Below are positions 46,407-57,885 of a stretch of 63,921 nucleotides of DNA, one piece after another. A program made the translations under genes and the position numbers. Every line of letters begins with the position of its first letter. The first letter of the stretch is position 1. This stretch comes from Diplocarpon mali (taxonomy: Eukaryota > Ascomycota > Leotiomycetes > Helotiales > Drepanopezizaceae), in contig JAENRP010000114.1 of NCBI GenBank assembly GCA_024741835.1, positions 52,386-116,306 of the forward strand. The letters run 5' to 3'. Below the pieces are notes generated by a model that was given only the letters and a program-made list of their open reading frames with translations, made no database searches and had not been told where the DNA came from.

Positions 46407-46847
46407 ATGGTTCAAATGTATACTATCGCCGGCCGTCAGTTCGGCTCCCACGTGGTTCGTCGTCCCAACTATCCCTGGAGGAGAAGCTGTTGAAATTTTG
46501 GCTGGATTACTAGGGGACACAGGAGGATACAGGATCTTTCGGAATGGCTGGCTAATGTCTTATTGACTGTAGCTTGCCATGATCACTCTTGGTACGCTCG
46601 CAAGCGGCGCCTACTTGTCTTCGGGAGGATCGGCCGCGAAAAAGTCACAGACACCCCCTATCAACGCTCAAAGTCCAGATGAGGAGAGCTTCATCAAGTA
46701 CGTCTCTACACCTCCCGTAGCAGACGTAGGCGGAGGATCTGTAACGGTATTTGCGCGTCTGAGCCTGGTCTGACATACTCCAGGGACTTCCTGAAGAACG
46801 CCGAGGCCGATGAGAAGAAGGATGGCAAGAAAGCCCCTGCGCACTAG
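46407..46847 (+). CDS. ATP19: ATP synthase subunit K (Atp19), mitochondrial
   Basis: Three exons (46407-46454, 46573-46697, 46784-46847) with introns of 118 and 86 nt and consistent phases encode 78 residues. The product begins MVQMYTIAGRQFGSHV, then LAMITLGTLASGAYLSSGGS (the single membrane helix), AAKKSQTPPINAQSPDEESF and IKDFLKNAEADEKKDGKK. This is the layout and length of fungal subunit K, a small accessory protein of the FoF1-ATP synthase in the inner membrane, linked in yeast to dimer assembly. The first 5' splice site is GTTCGT, slightly unusual. No single open frame covers the gene, so it is easily missed by simple ORF calling. Confidence 0.93.
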
Positions 46848-47660
46848 ATTGGGACGAGGAATAGAGATGGAGGATCCGGCCTTCGGTTTTGGACGATCTT
46901 TTCGATGTAAAATATACGAAGAGTACAGAATGCATCGGTTGATACAATTGAACCGGGAGGTGTCCGATTCCTCGATGTTCGTGAATCGGTTTAGTTGACG
47001 GGTCTGCGCTACTTTGGATCGCAAAAACATCTCGAGGCATTATGGAATAGGATGTTTCTAGATATTACATGCGGGCGTTGTCACAACGATGCAGAAATCC
47101 TAGTAGCGGGCTCTCTGCTAGCCGTACGTTGAGTATCATCCCAGTCGAAATGGAGGGCTGTACCTGTTGAGGAAAGCTCTTGGGGAATTGGATGGGCTTA
47201 TCGAGCAACAATAACTTGGCCTCCGAGAGTTGAGCTATCCAATACAAACCTATCTCTCTTCTGCGCAATAGCCCCCAAAGTTGGATTGGTGGGTCACAAA
47301 AGCCTCATCAGAAGCCCATGGCTATGAAGCTGTACAAACAGGTTGAATGTGTACCCCTCCTGCTTGACTGCTATCTGGAAACTCTTCCGGATCGTTGATA
47401 TTAATTGTTGACTTACCCGTACCAGCGCTCTAGTAGCAATAATATCACTCGTCTATCGGCCTTCCTAGACTTGAGCAGCATCAATATCGAGCAACAGTAA
47501 ATGCACTAAGCCTCGTCCACTTCCCAATGCCATCTCTGTAAACGGCTTTATCTGTAAGTCGAATTTCACAACACTGCACATCGATAGATCTTTTCTATTC
47601 ATCTCTCGAATATCTCATCAAATATTCCTCTCATCTCAGCATCATAAAACTGTCGCAAAG
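46848..47660. other. Intergenic region between ATP19 and the SMP-30-like gene
   Basis: Contains only short conflicting frames. The last 100 bp before 47661 are CT-rich with TCATCTC and ATCATAAAAC, typical of a fungal 5' leader. No repeat was seen. Confidence 0.4.
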
Positions 47661-48943
47661 ATGGCAGCAGTTACAAATGCAGATATCAAGTTGGTCCCTG
47701 CAAAGGTTCAAGTAGATTTGCAGTTATTCAAGCATCCATTGCAGTCAACGGCTAATTCTATCAGGTTATAGACCGTCTAGCGGAGAGCAGTGGTAAAATC
47801 AAGTCAGTCAGACCCCTTCCAGTACCTGGCTACAACTAACATCCTCTAGAACTCTCTCGCCCGCCAAAGACGAGATAATCATTCTTCAATACACCGAAGC
47901 CTTCGGCGACCTCATCGGGCCCTCACCCACACAGTCTCTCCTCCTCTCGACCTCTGCAACCTCCAAGAACCCCTTCTTCCACGAAGCCTGCGTCTTCATC
48001 CCCGCCCACGATGAGCTCTACACAACCTCAAACCTCCTGCAGTCAGCATCTTCCTCCAACTTTCCCACAATCCTAATCTCGCGTATCAAGCTACACCGCA
48101 CCGATCGCCTCAATGGTGAAAACAACGTACATACTGTGGACTGGGCCAAGATGCGTCCTCCGCGAGGCATCCACATGCCCAATGGCGGGGTCAATTACCA
48201 AGACGGCATACTGTTCTGTGCTCAAGGTACTGCTGCACCAGGTACGGGGGGCATATACTACATGCCTAGGGGAGCGCCGCCAATACCCATGGTGACAAAC
48301 TTCCACGGCAGGGACTTTAACAGCGTCAATGATGTAGTAGTTGCGAAAGACGGAGCCATATGGTTCACCGACCCGTGCTACGGGCACGAACAAGATTTCA
48401 GACAGAGACCGAGTTTGCCGTGCATGGTCTACAGGTTCGAACCCAAGACGGGCGATTTAAGGGTTATGGCCGATGGGCTTGGGAGGCCGAATGGCATTGC
48501 GTTTAGTCCGGATGAGAGTGTGGTGTATATCACGGATACGGATCATATTCACGGAGATGGCAGCATGAACCCGACAAGGTAAACTCAATCAATATGACTA
48601 CTTGCACGGCTCTAACGAGCTCAGATCTTCGACCATCTACGCATTCGACGTCCAAACCATCTCAGGCGGTCCCTTTCTAGCAAACAAGCGACTTTTCGCT
48701 TTCGCAGCCGTTGGCTTTCCAGATGGCATCAAGTGTGATGTTCACGGCAATGTCTACGCGGGCTGCTGCGATGGTGTCGAAGTCTGGAGTCCGGCTGGGA
48801 GTCTCATTGGCAGGATATTGGTTCCTGGCGGAGTAGCCAACTTCTGCTTTGGCAAAGATGGTGAGATGTTCCTGTGCGCAGAGGAGAGTCTGTGGAGACT
48901 ACAGCTGGCGGCACAGACGAAAGGGGCTTTGCTGCAGCAGTAA
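47661..48943 (+). CDS. SMP-30/gluconolactonase-like beta-propeller hydrolase
   Basis: Four exons (47661-47705, 47765-47802, 47850-48578, 48625-48943) with introns of 59, 47 and 46 nt give 376 residues. Typical SMP-30 features are an acidic residue in FHEACVF near residue 73 (usual EGPxW position), NSVNDVVVAKDGAIWFTDP near 186, GLGRPNGIAFSPDESVVYIT near 242, and GFPDGIKCDVHGNVYAG near 304. The Glu, two Asn and Asp would bind the divalent metal. Fungal relatives hydrolyse lactones. The substrate is unknown and no signal peptide is seen, so the product is probably cytosolic. The first intron's donor GTTCAA is weak and the short first exon is the least certain part of the model. Confidence 0.85.
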
Positions 48944-49139
48944 TGAAGTGATGATTACGATGATGAATTTTTCTTTCCTTGGAGCTTAAGCACGTTTTCC
49001 CCGCACTTGGGAAGGAATAGCCTCCGTTAGACATGACTTGTTGATAGGTAAAGATCCGAGGCTTCCGAGCTTGTAAACCTGTGCTGTAGGCTAAGAATTG
49101 TCTAAGCGTGACCGAACAGTAGCCACGACTTGAAAATCT
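48944..49139. other. 3' flank of SMP-30-like gene
   Basis: Short non-coding segment between the stop codon and the dispersed repeat copy B. Confidence 0.4.
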
Positions 49140-49905
49140 GTACGCGAGTTATCTTTCTTTTCCCCTTTAGTAAGTTGTATTAGTTCTAAAATATATAGTA
49201 TAAGCAGGAAATGCTTTAGTCTTAACAGGTATAAGGAGAAGCTAGTGAAAACAATCGTCAAATTCAGTTTGAAGTCCATTATACCTACAGCCCCGATGGC
49301 TTAAGCAAGAGTCTAACCTATGCCTTAGTTGATAGGTATTCTCTCTAGGTCTTAGGGAAGTATGTCCTCGGAGAGGTACCTAGATAGATAGTCGCCTTAG
49401 GTTCTCCATGCTAGGGTAAGCTCTCCTTGCTGGTAGCGGTTTTTTATTTAATTATACTAAGCGTCTCACTTATAACCAGCAGCTATCGATTATAACCCTT
49501 TTATGGCTCTTAGCTTTAAAAGATAGAATCATTTCAAAAAAAAAAGAATCTGCGAAGCCAGAGCTAGGTCTGTAAAAGATATCCTTGTCTCTCCTCTATA
49601 TATTTAATGACCCGCCTTATTCCCCCTTGCATCTTCAATTAAGTTCTTTCTCTAACTACGGGTATATATCTTCACAATCCTAGAGTACATAGGTAGAGGT
49701 CCAAAGTAGAAGGTAATAAAGAGGTGAGAAGTTTGCATTTTGAAGATGTTGAAAAGATCTGGCTTTATTTAACTTGGGCTTTGACACTTCGCAGTCGGAA
49801 GGACTCGATCTCGGCTCTATAGGCTCTTTAAGAATCAGAGTCTTAAGAAATCTGCAGGTGTGTAAGAAATACCGCGTACAGATGTTGAGTCGTCGTCTTC
49901 CATCA
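49140..49905 (+). repeat. Dispersed repeat family R1, copy B
   Basis: Aligned with copies at 25030 and 57150 through GTATTAGTTCTAAAATATA, ATAAGGAGAAGCTAGT, GAGTCTAACCTAT (shared with copy C), TAGCGGTTTTTTATTT, AAGCGTCT, and the end block TTGAGTCGTCGTCTTCC shared with copy A. It is inserted between two gene-rich segments and is in the same orientation as the other copies. It has no coding content. Confidence 0.75.
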
Positions 49906-50972
49906 ATGTGCGAGTGGGTCCACTTTTATTATCGCATGTCCTTAGCAGCGCTGTACTTACATTATCTCTTTACGAAATCCTAGATAAAAATCTCCCTAAA
50001 ATTGCCGCTTTGAGAAGATTGAAGTAAATATAGTATCTATGGGATACTAAAGCGGTATATGTATACATATGTGTATATATATATATATATTTAAAAACCG
50101 AGTAAGCTTGTCTCTATGCCCATAACTATGTAAGTAGCTTAGCTATCACGATACTAGAAACATGATAATATACAACCAACTACTCTGACAGGTGATTGGG
50201 GCTGCAGGTATATATCCTTTGTGGTGGCAGCTCTCCGCATGCTGACATGCTCTTCCAACCAGTAAGTGAACGTCTCGGATCGTGTAGCTAAAGCATGATA
50301 ATATTTGTTTTGATTGCAGGTGAAATTTCACATGGGCTTATAAGCAACACAAACGTACGCAGGCATCTATGGCAAACCCAAAACATGTGGGATCCCAAAC
50401 ATCACCATCGGGTTTGTCATAGATGCAACGCTGCGGAAAAACAGTCATGAATCAAGTCTATTATGTGATATCGCCCTGACGAAGAGTTCGCACAGACCAG
50501 CACGATATATACAAGAGGTAGTGCCGGTTTCCTTGAGCCATGCAATGTTCTCAAACTGCGCCTTTTCTACCCATAAACATCCCCAATGCTCCTGGTTCAC
50601 CAACGCCCAGAGCCGTATCAGGTCGTCAAAAATTGCAGAAAGGGGTATTAAACGAGTGTACACAGCAGCCATCGAGTCGCAAAGTAAATGGAAGGGGGGA
50701 GCATCTTCAAGGATCCATACAAGCCATGTTGATCCGATGCCAGCACATATTGGCATATAGGAAGAGATCATGGACCCGTGATACAACCCGTGAACACGAA
50801 GTACAACGAAGATTGACCGGATCCAATCACTCAACCTCGTTAGTTCGAGAGAATGGCAAGGAGTATCATCGTGATCGTGCATGTAATACCAGAGCTTGTC
50901 AAAGAAACGGAAGAATGGCTCAAAACGGGAGCTGCAGATAGATGGCAAGGGGTAGGAGTCGAGCAGATATTG
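49906..50972. other. 3' flank of THP3 with TA microsatellite and an uncertain ORF
   Basis: A (TA)n tract lies at about 50072-50090. A 167-codon minus frame (50948-50445, starting MPSICSSRF) is open but resembles no family and lies just past the THP3 stop, so it is probably part of the 3' region. I leave it uncalled. No other feature was noticed. Confidence 0.4.
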
Positions 50973-52685
50973 TTAGATTTGACCTTTGATGTCGACTGTT
51001 CGGAAGGCTTCACTTTTGGCAGCCTCGAAAAGGGGGCCTGCCTTGCTGGAGATGAACCGGAGCTCGTTAGCCCTCTCCTCGAGGAGATGTTGACCATTGT
51101 AGTCGCAAATGAATTGCGCCGCATCGCCATCGGATTCGAAACAGAGCTCTTCGGTGATGTATCTTAACCTGAGATCTGGCTTGTAGCTATGGATGGTTAG
51201 CATGGAATCCAGGGAGAACGGGACAGGTGGACGTACCATTTGCATATACTTGACAAGGCAACCAGACGTTCTCGGACGACAAACATATCCATGAGATAGG
51301 CGCCCATGTTGGGAGTATCGAGGTACAGCCTGAAAAATCTGTGGTAGTTGCCCAGTGCTAGTGCCGACCGCACACCAAGAGCATGCTTAATGGCCTTTTC
51401 TTCTTTCTCTGCTGTGGTTAGATCCGCCAACACGTCGTTCAAGGCGGTGCGGTTAGATGTGTGAATGAAATACAAGATACGATACGCCTTGAACTCCACT
51501 GCACTCCCCGCCAGACCCTGCGCATACAGGGCTCGAAGTTGGGTTTGGCATTGGTTATACTCACCAAGATCCCCTTTTTCCAGGGCGATCCGGGCATGGA
51601 TTTCGTATACGCTAACGGTGAAATCGTTCTTGATGCGTTGCACGGTGAGATCTTGTCGCAGAGATTTGAACTGATCACAGATATAAGAGTAGTTGCCCTC
51701 TTTCTTCCACTTCTTCTTCAACAGATCTAGAGTCTGTCTTAAGATGTACTCGGGTCGAACTTGTGAAGGGACAGGTGCGGATGTAAGCCGAAAGTACTGC
51801 TTTTCAAGGACTTGGCAAGTTCCAACTACTGGACCGGACGAGGGCTCCGGAGATAGGGAGGACTTGTACGTAGATTTATATCCGCCATCGAATCGACGCA
51901 GGCGCTTCTCCAGATTTTTTGTTTGCAGGTTTTTCTGCGACTTACTTGGTTTTTCCTCCACGAGCGGTTGCTGCCGCGGTGTGATACGATCTTCGATACG
52001 GCTGTTAGTGTTACGCCACGAGAGCATAGATTCGTCTCCTCCACCGGTATCTTGAGATTTTCTCTTTTTAGAGGCAGTCTCTTTTGAATAGGCTTGACCG
52101 TTCTCACCCATCCGCAAACTCAACGACTCTTGTTGCCAGTTCATGGCCGCGACTTGTGCACGTTCCATGCGAATCAACTGTTGCGGGAGAGGCAGGTTGG
52201 CCCAGTCAACCGTTCCCAGAGCACCATTATCTGTGGCAGAGGTTATGGTCTCTTTAAGCTTTATCTCCATGTCTGCTCTTGAAACATCGTGGAGGAGGTT
52301 CCCTGGCTCGAAAGATCTCTGCACGTACAACCGCACGGGAGCTGGCCAGTGGATCTTCTTTCTCTCGGCCTGTGGAGGTTCTATCGGGGCGGGCATTTGG
52401 CCAGGCTGCGGCGTAGGGTCTTGCTGGAGTGCTGGGACTGGCATGTATTGTACAGCTGAGGCAAAAGATTGTCGGGCCTGTACAGGGTGGTAGGCTGGAG
52501 AAGCTGTCTTCTTGTTAAAATGCATAGTTCGGTAGGTAGAGGCGGTGGGGTTTGGAGTTGTGGGATTAGTTGGGGAAGACACGCCATGGGGTTCGGGAGG
52601 TGGCGGGCAGAGTCTCACCTTGCTGGTAGCTGTACTGCCCTTGCGTTCCTGGAAGTGGCGGGATCGGCGCCCAGGAAGAATTCAT
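50973..52685 (-). CDS. THP3: Thp3 homologue, SAC3/GANP domain (LENG8 family)
   Basis: Three exons (52685-52619, 52503-51237, 51186-50973), introns 115 and 50 nt, phases closing, 515 residues. The start MNSSWAPIPPLPGTQGQYSY lies in a small first exon. The long frame across intron 1 begins at a TTG and is not the true start. The N-terminal 250 residues are Pro/Gln-rich and basic (KKRKS). From about residue 249 the SAC3/GANP domain is clear: TCQVLEKQYFRLTSAP, NYSYICDQFKSLRQDLTVQR, VYEIHARIALEKGDLGEYNQ, and ITEELCFESDGDAAQFICDY near the end. Yeast Thp3 with Csn12 acts in transcription elongation and mRNA maturation in the nucleus. It diverges from VPS36 across 381 bp. Confidence 0.9.
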
Positions 52686-53066
52686 AGTGGTGAGCATTCA
52701 GGATGTGCAGCTGCTGTTAGTAACGTGGTTTGTGAGATCGCAAAGCTTTGGGGTCAGCGGATCTGTTCGATGTTGGTGGGGAGAGGGTTGAATTGAAGTG
52801 TGGAAAAGAAGAGAGGGAGTCAAAGCAGCCTCGAATCGGGCTTATGTTCGTGACAGTTTGAATTCATTCCACGCTAGTCAGGTGTGATAAAACTTGCGGT
52901 ATCAGAGCGTAACTGTCGTCACTAACTCTTGTCGCGCGATAAGCTAATGATAAGAGACAAGCCGTAGCTCTATTCAACACAGCCCCTCTTTGCTATTTGC
53001 TGTCCACGTCGCTGATTTATATCCTCAAGTCACCACTTTTCACAGGCACAGTGCTGGCTGGGCCGG
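52686..53066. promoter_or_regulatory. Divergent promoter THP3/VPS36
   Basis: 381 bp between divergent start codons. It includes short AT-richer sequence and TGATAAG-like stretches (GATA motifs: GATAAGCTAATGATAAGAGA at about 52938-52957). No gene. Confidence 0.45.
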
Positions 53067-55020
53067 ATGTTCTTAAAGCATATTGACCTTACTACTGCGC
53101 TGAGGCCATCGTATCTCCCTGATGAGGTCTTACTGTTTGTGCAAGACAATGTTGGACTCTACGAGGGGTAAGAGCTCAGACGGCACCCTGCATAGAGAAC
53201 CAGATATATCGGGGCTAATAGGGATACATGCAGGAAGTTCAAGATCCCAGATCACCAGAATGGCCAGGTCTATCTGACCTCACACCGTATTTGCTATATT
53301 GACAATGCAAGTCCACGCATGAACTCTACCGCCATTGATCTGAAGGATGTGGAGAGATACGAGTTCTATGTATGTACTTGAAAGAAGCAATGGCACAGGG
53401 CTCTAACATATGCAGGGTGGCTTCTTGAAATCTTCTCCAAAAATCACTCTTGTCCCTAAGCCTCTTACACAAACCCCTGCCCGCAATAGAGCCGTGTCAA
53501 ACCTCAATGCACCGTCTAGGAAACTTACAGCATCACCAGCTTGTACAGAGAGTTCGTTCCATCTGCCAGCACCAGAGGCATTACCTGCAAGTTCTGCGAC
53601 TTGGATCTGTACGATATGCTCTTTCTCGAACCTTGTCCCTTCAAACTTCGATCCATACTCTGCAAACGAGCGAACGCCCTTAGCGCCCTGTCTAGCATGT
53701 GGTATCAAGCCAGCATACGCTTTGGTTATGAGGGCTGCGATATCTGCTGCGACTAGTCGACCAGCTCCACCTCCTGTGAAGGTTCCTATACCTGTTAGTG
53801 GAAGGACAGATGTTCCTCAGCTACAACCAGGTACATGGCCAGGTACAGGAGGAAGTGCCAGTCAAGGGGGCTCGCAGACTGGGGCATCATTTCATTGCCC
53901 TCGATGCACATTTCTAAATCATCCTTCCCTACTATCGTGCGAGCTTTGCGGTGCCCCGTTGATTTCCCAAGACGTTCCCGCGGGACTTGATAACCCTACA
54001 GCCCGACCTGAATCACCTGGGCCGATGCTTCATCCTATTTCTCATCCAGTTTCCGAGATAAATGAGAGCTTTAAACTGTCTTTCCGTGGAGGAGGGGGAC
54101 CAGTTTTCTATGAACGCTTGAAGGGCTCTATGCAACAGCGGAAATGGCTGCTACAAGGCGCGCCTCCCGTGCCTACTGCTGCCGAGCGTACAAGTTCTGG
54201 CGCTGGGAATCCAAACCCGACTGGAGAGCGGGTAAAAACGGTTGGCATTGCTGGCTTGGAACAAAGGCGACTTGAAATGCGAAAGAACAATGAACTGGTA
54301 ATTGGCAATGCCTTCGAAGATCTCGAGGCATTGATGGCTTCGGCAAAAGAGATAGTAGCTCTCGCAGAATCTTTCTCCTCGTCTAACGGCATGGCCGGCG
54401 CAGAGTCCAATGCAGTAGCAAATGCCCTCGGGCTAGTCACTACAAAGGACATGTTAGGCGGCGGAAGCAACTCAGAATCTCTCTACATCTCGGAGCTCTC
54501 TAGAAACCTAGCCGAGTTTCTTACAGACGACGCCAGAGGCGTGCTTCGCAAAGCAGGTGGGATCATCAGCTTAGTAGACCTCTGGGCATTATTCAACCGC
54601 GCTCGCGGCGGAGTAGAATTGGTCAGTCCCCTCGATTTCGAGAAAGCAGCTCGGCAATGGGAGAAGTTGAAACTACCCGTCCGCCTGCGCCAATTCAAAA
54701 GCGGGGTGTTGGTGGTTCAAGGCAGCGATCGCACGGATGAGAAGACTATCAAAACTCTTCTTGCCTGGCTCAACGATCTCCACATCTTTCCACCCGATAA
54801 AGAGGTCGAATGGGAGTGGAAAGTCTTCGGCCGCAGCGTCACGGCCCAAGACGCAGCGCAGCGATTCGGGTGGAGTATCGGTGTGGCGGAAGAGGAGCTC
54901 GAAATGGCCGAGGAGAGGGGTGCGCTGTGCAGAGAAGAAGGGATCGAGGGGTTGAAGTTCTGGGAGAATTGGATTAATGATGAGCAGTCTCCGAATTGTG
55001 ATGCGTTGGGCGTCGTGTGA
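53067..55020 (+). CDS. VPS36: Vps36, ESCRT-II subunit with GLUE and NZF zinc fingers
   Basis: Three exons (53067-53167, 53234-53369, 53416-55020) with introns of 66 and 46 nt give 613 residues. The N-terminus MFLKHIDLTTALRPSYLPDE, then VYLTSHRICYIDNASPRMNS, is the first half of the GLUE (split PH) domain, which binds phosphoinositide and ubiquitin. Two zinc fingers are inserted in it as in yeast: residues about 142-180 (CTIC, then CLAC after 23 residues) and about 238-262 (CPRC, x10, CELC, canonical NZF). GGPVFYERLKGSMQQRKW resumes the GLUE domain. From about 390 follows the EAP30 winged-helix region (EFLTDDARGVLRKAGGIISL, TAQDAAQRFGWSIGVAEEEL). The protein acts on endosomes in multivesicular-body sorting with Vps22 and Vps25. 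Confidence 0.93.
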
Positions 55021-56124
55021 CCAACTGGCTTATAATGCAGGTCTCAGCTGGGAATCGAACCATAAATTGAGCGCGCGCAGAGCCACGATAGCTTCAAATC
55101 GGGAGAGGATGTGCAGCCCAGTTGCCTTCACCTATCACCGACTTCCACGTCTCTTTCACATCACACCACTTGCGACACTTTTCGTCCTTGTCTCTTTCGA
55201 ATATATACATCGTCTTTCTTCCCTCTTTCATTCAGCTTCCCTGAATTTCTTGAGTTAGCTTTCTTCTTGGAAATTACACATCAACACCCCAAATGTTCAG
55301 CCTACACATCCAACTTCCCTGCCCTCGCATCAGCGCCACTTCATCCCATCAAAAGCTAACGAGTGAGAGCTTCAATGTGGGGCGTACGCGGAGGTCTATC
55401 CCAGAGGCATTCTGGATCTGCTGTTGTGCATATGTGCCAGGCCAAAATCATTCTGTGAGTTCTGTTCCGTTACTCCCATGAGAATCCAGCCCCCAAGACA
55501 GGCCGGTCGCGGATACAGAACAGCAGAGACGTTATAGCAGGACGAAAAGCCGGGGAGAGGACGTAAGTTGTTAGAAGAGGTAGCGGGATATAAGACCTTA
55601 AGATTTTTGGACCATAGGCTGTAAACATGAAGCTGAAGCTGATGGACACATAGTGCGGCGCACAGAATGCGAAAGAAGTATCGACATGTGACAAGTGCGA
55701 GCATGAGAAGTGCAGACGCTGCCAGGAATGGGAGAGGCAGGTGTAAGGGCTATAAGGCGGTCTAGTTGGATGGTGGATTATATGTTGTTCATTTGTAAGG
55801 CGGGTGCTTAGGGGGTCCGCGAGTGAGATACTGTAGGCATAGGTTTGTGGAGAGTCGGATATGGATTTCAATAGGGGTTGGCTATGAACTGCCATGTCCT
55901 ACGAGAAAAGAGCTTACGACGAGCTGAGCTAAGCAACGTTAAGCAAGTTGTACGAATAGAATAGTATAAGTAGCTGTAGACTACTTTCCCCAGGCGAGAA
56001 TCATAGCATTCATATCATCTCATATCATATTACATCCTCCAGAGCGTTAGTAAGCTTTCCAGTCTACAAGCCTTGGTCTAGGCTTGGTGCTGGTCCTGAG
56101 CGGGGTGTATTTGTCAACGTGTAT

Positions 56125-56143
56125 TACACACATATATATACAC

Positions 56144-56174
<31 letters not shown>

Positions 56175-56180
56175 CACACG
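56125..56180. repeat. Microsatellite, CATATA/TACATA type
   Basis: About nine units of alternating ACATAT, with the phases drifting. Simple repeat, no function inferred. Confidence 0.8.
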
Positions 56181-57031
56181 TCTCTATCTATATGTATATA
56201 TCAGGAGCTGCTGCAAACACCCAAGCTGGTACCCAAATATAAGAGACACGGTAGCGGGACTCTCGTGATTGGCTTGCAGCAGCAACTTATACATAGTCTC
56301 ATGGACCTAGGTAGAGAATACTCGCAGGTGTCTTCCTTGCGAGAGAGCGCAATATGTCGCGTTTTGCGAAAGCTGATACCCAGAGGGAGTTGGGAGAGAA
56401 AGGCGGGTGCGCAAGGTAAGGGTGCAGAAGTGTTGTATCGAAGCTTCTCGCTTTCACAACACCCTGATACAACTTGTTCTGCCTGCTCTCGCGCACTTAA
56501 TTCAGTGGGATGAGAAAGAGATAGGAAGAGGAATGAGAAAGGAAAGCGAAAGGGGGAGAGAGGGAGAATATCCATCTCAAACTTTTAACATATGCGTATA
56601 TATGGAATGGAAATTCGTGTATAGTGAACCGATGTTGGGTCTGAGGATGAGAATGGGAATTGGAATAGGAATGCAAATGGTACTTTGACTTTTGTTTTAT
56701 CTAGGATGAATATGGATATGGATGTGGCTTGCTTATAGACTATAGAGCCTATCTGGTGGGAAGAAGGAAATGTTGAGTGTGGTGGGTGTCTGGGTTTGCT
56801 TGATACTGCTGTTTTGGACGGAGAGGTTGGCTTTCGCTTAGAGAGTGTGTATAGATATGTAGGTAAGTACTTGTAGCAAAGGAGGTTCTCTGATAGTAAA
56901 CTTGATAGTAAACTAGAAGAGGGCACGAAGAAGTATGAGGTGCAAACGACGATGTTGGGTGTCTTGATTCGTAAGAGCTCTCTAACTAGGAGCTATTTAA
57001 GGTAAGCGGCCTTCTTAGCGAAGGCGCTAAG

Positions 57032-57104
57032 TCATGTGGCAAGTCATATGACATATCATGTGTATGATGTGTCATGTGACAGATCATGTGACAAACATGT
57101 GACG
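57032..57104. promoter_or_regulatory. Cluster of CATGTGAC / CATATGAC E-box-like sites
   Basis: Within 73 bp there are seven CATRTG-type motifs, including three CATGTGAC copies near 57073, 57086 and 57098. CANNTG is the core bound by bHLH factors. No gene starts nearby, so the cluster may equally be a simple-sequence expansion. Confidence 0.35.
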
Positions 57105-57149
57105 GGCATACCTGCAACAGTACTTGGGGGTGTTTTTACGAGACGGTGG

Positions 57150-57885
57150 TCCTTGGATCTAAATCTTAGCTTATGGTACCTGGGGACCGCAATTCCTTGG
57201 ATAGAGTCTAACCTATACCTTGATCAATGGTCAATATATAATACAACCACAGTGTTTCCGGCTCGTGCTAAATAGTTTAGAATCAATACAGCATGTTAAA
57301 AGGCAAAAAGTTATGCCTTTTAGGTCTCAAGCGATTATATTCATAAGAAGCCGCCTAAGCAAATAATGTCGGCTGAGACTCCTTTCTCTATGATAAGCCC
57401 TCCTTGTTAACAGCGGCTATTTATTTAACTGTATCAAGCGTCTTGCTAGTCAGCGGTATCTATTAATCATGATACTCCTTATTGACTTAAGCTTTTTAAA
57501 GAGAATATTTAGAAGCTATAAGGCTTTAACAATTATCTTTTCCTTTCTTCCTTTTCCTTGTAAATTATAAGTCTCCTTTTTCCTCTTTATATCTATTACT
57601 AAGCCTATATCTATCATTAAGCCCTTCCTTCATTTCCGGGCATATATTCAAATAATCCCAAAGTACGCAAGTGGAGGCTGAAAGTAAAAGGTATATATAA
57701 GAAATGTAGTAAATTTTTAAAACTTCTGAAAGGTTAAAATTTTATTCTATTTAAGGTTTGTTTCTTTCATAGTCGAAAGGAATCAAGCTCTGCATTGCAG
57801 ACAATTTACAAAGAACCTAAAGAATCTACAGGTTTATAGGAGACACGGCGTACAAGCGTTAACCTTCTTGAGTCCTTAACATTGA
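57150..57885 (+). repeat. Dispersed repeat family R1, copy C
   Basis: Shares with the other copies GAGTCTAACCTAT.CCTT, GATAAGCCCT.CTTGTTAACAG, CGGCTATTTATTTAA, AAGCGTCTTGC, AAGCCCTTCCTT, AATAATCC.AA.GTACG, and GGAGACACGGCGTACA near the end. It is more AT-mutated than copy B, and its first 100 bp align poorly. Confidence 0.7.

Larger units (their letters stand above)
55021..57149. other. Non-coding region downstream of VPS36
   Basis: No supported gene. Frames at 55396-55895 (minus) and 56201-56926 are low-complexity Ser/Pro/Phe-rich and unconvincing. It holds a TACATA microsatellite (56125-56180), GA-rich sequence at 56510-56570 and, at 57032-57104, a cluster of CATGTGAC-like sites. Confidence 0.45.

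Noticed and set aside
50445..50948. 167-codon minus-strand ORF
   Set aside because: Lies directly past the THP3 stop, has no familiar sequence and a composition rich in Trp/Cys/Ile unlike neighbouring genes; more likely 3' untranslated region.
52504..52618. N-terminal extension of THP3 from a TTG (MRLCPPPPEPHG)
   Set aside because: The segment is an intron with GTGAGA donor and GACAG acceptor; splicing to an ATG exon at 52685 restores a good N-terminus in phase.
55040..55110. tRNA-like B box (reverse complement GGTTCGATTCC) just after VPS36
   Set aside because: The flanking sequence does not form a T stem, no A box lies at the right distance, and no acceptor stem pairs.
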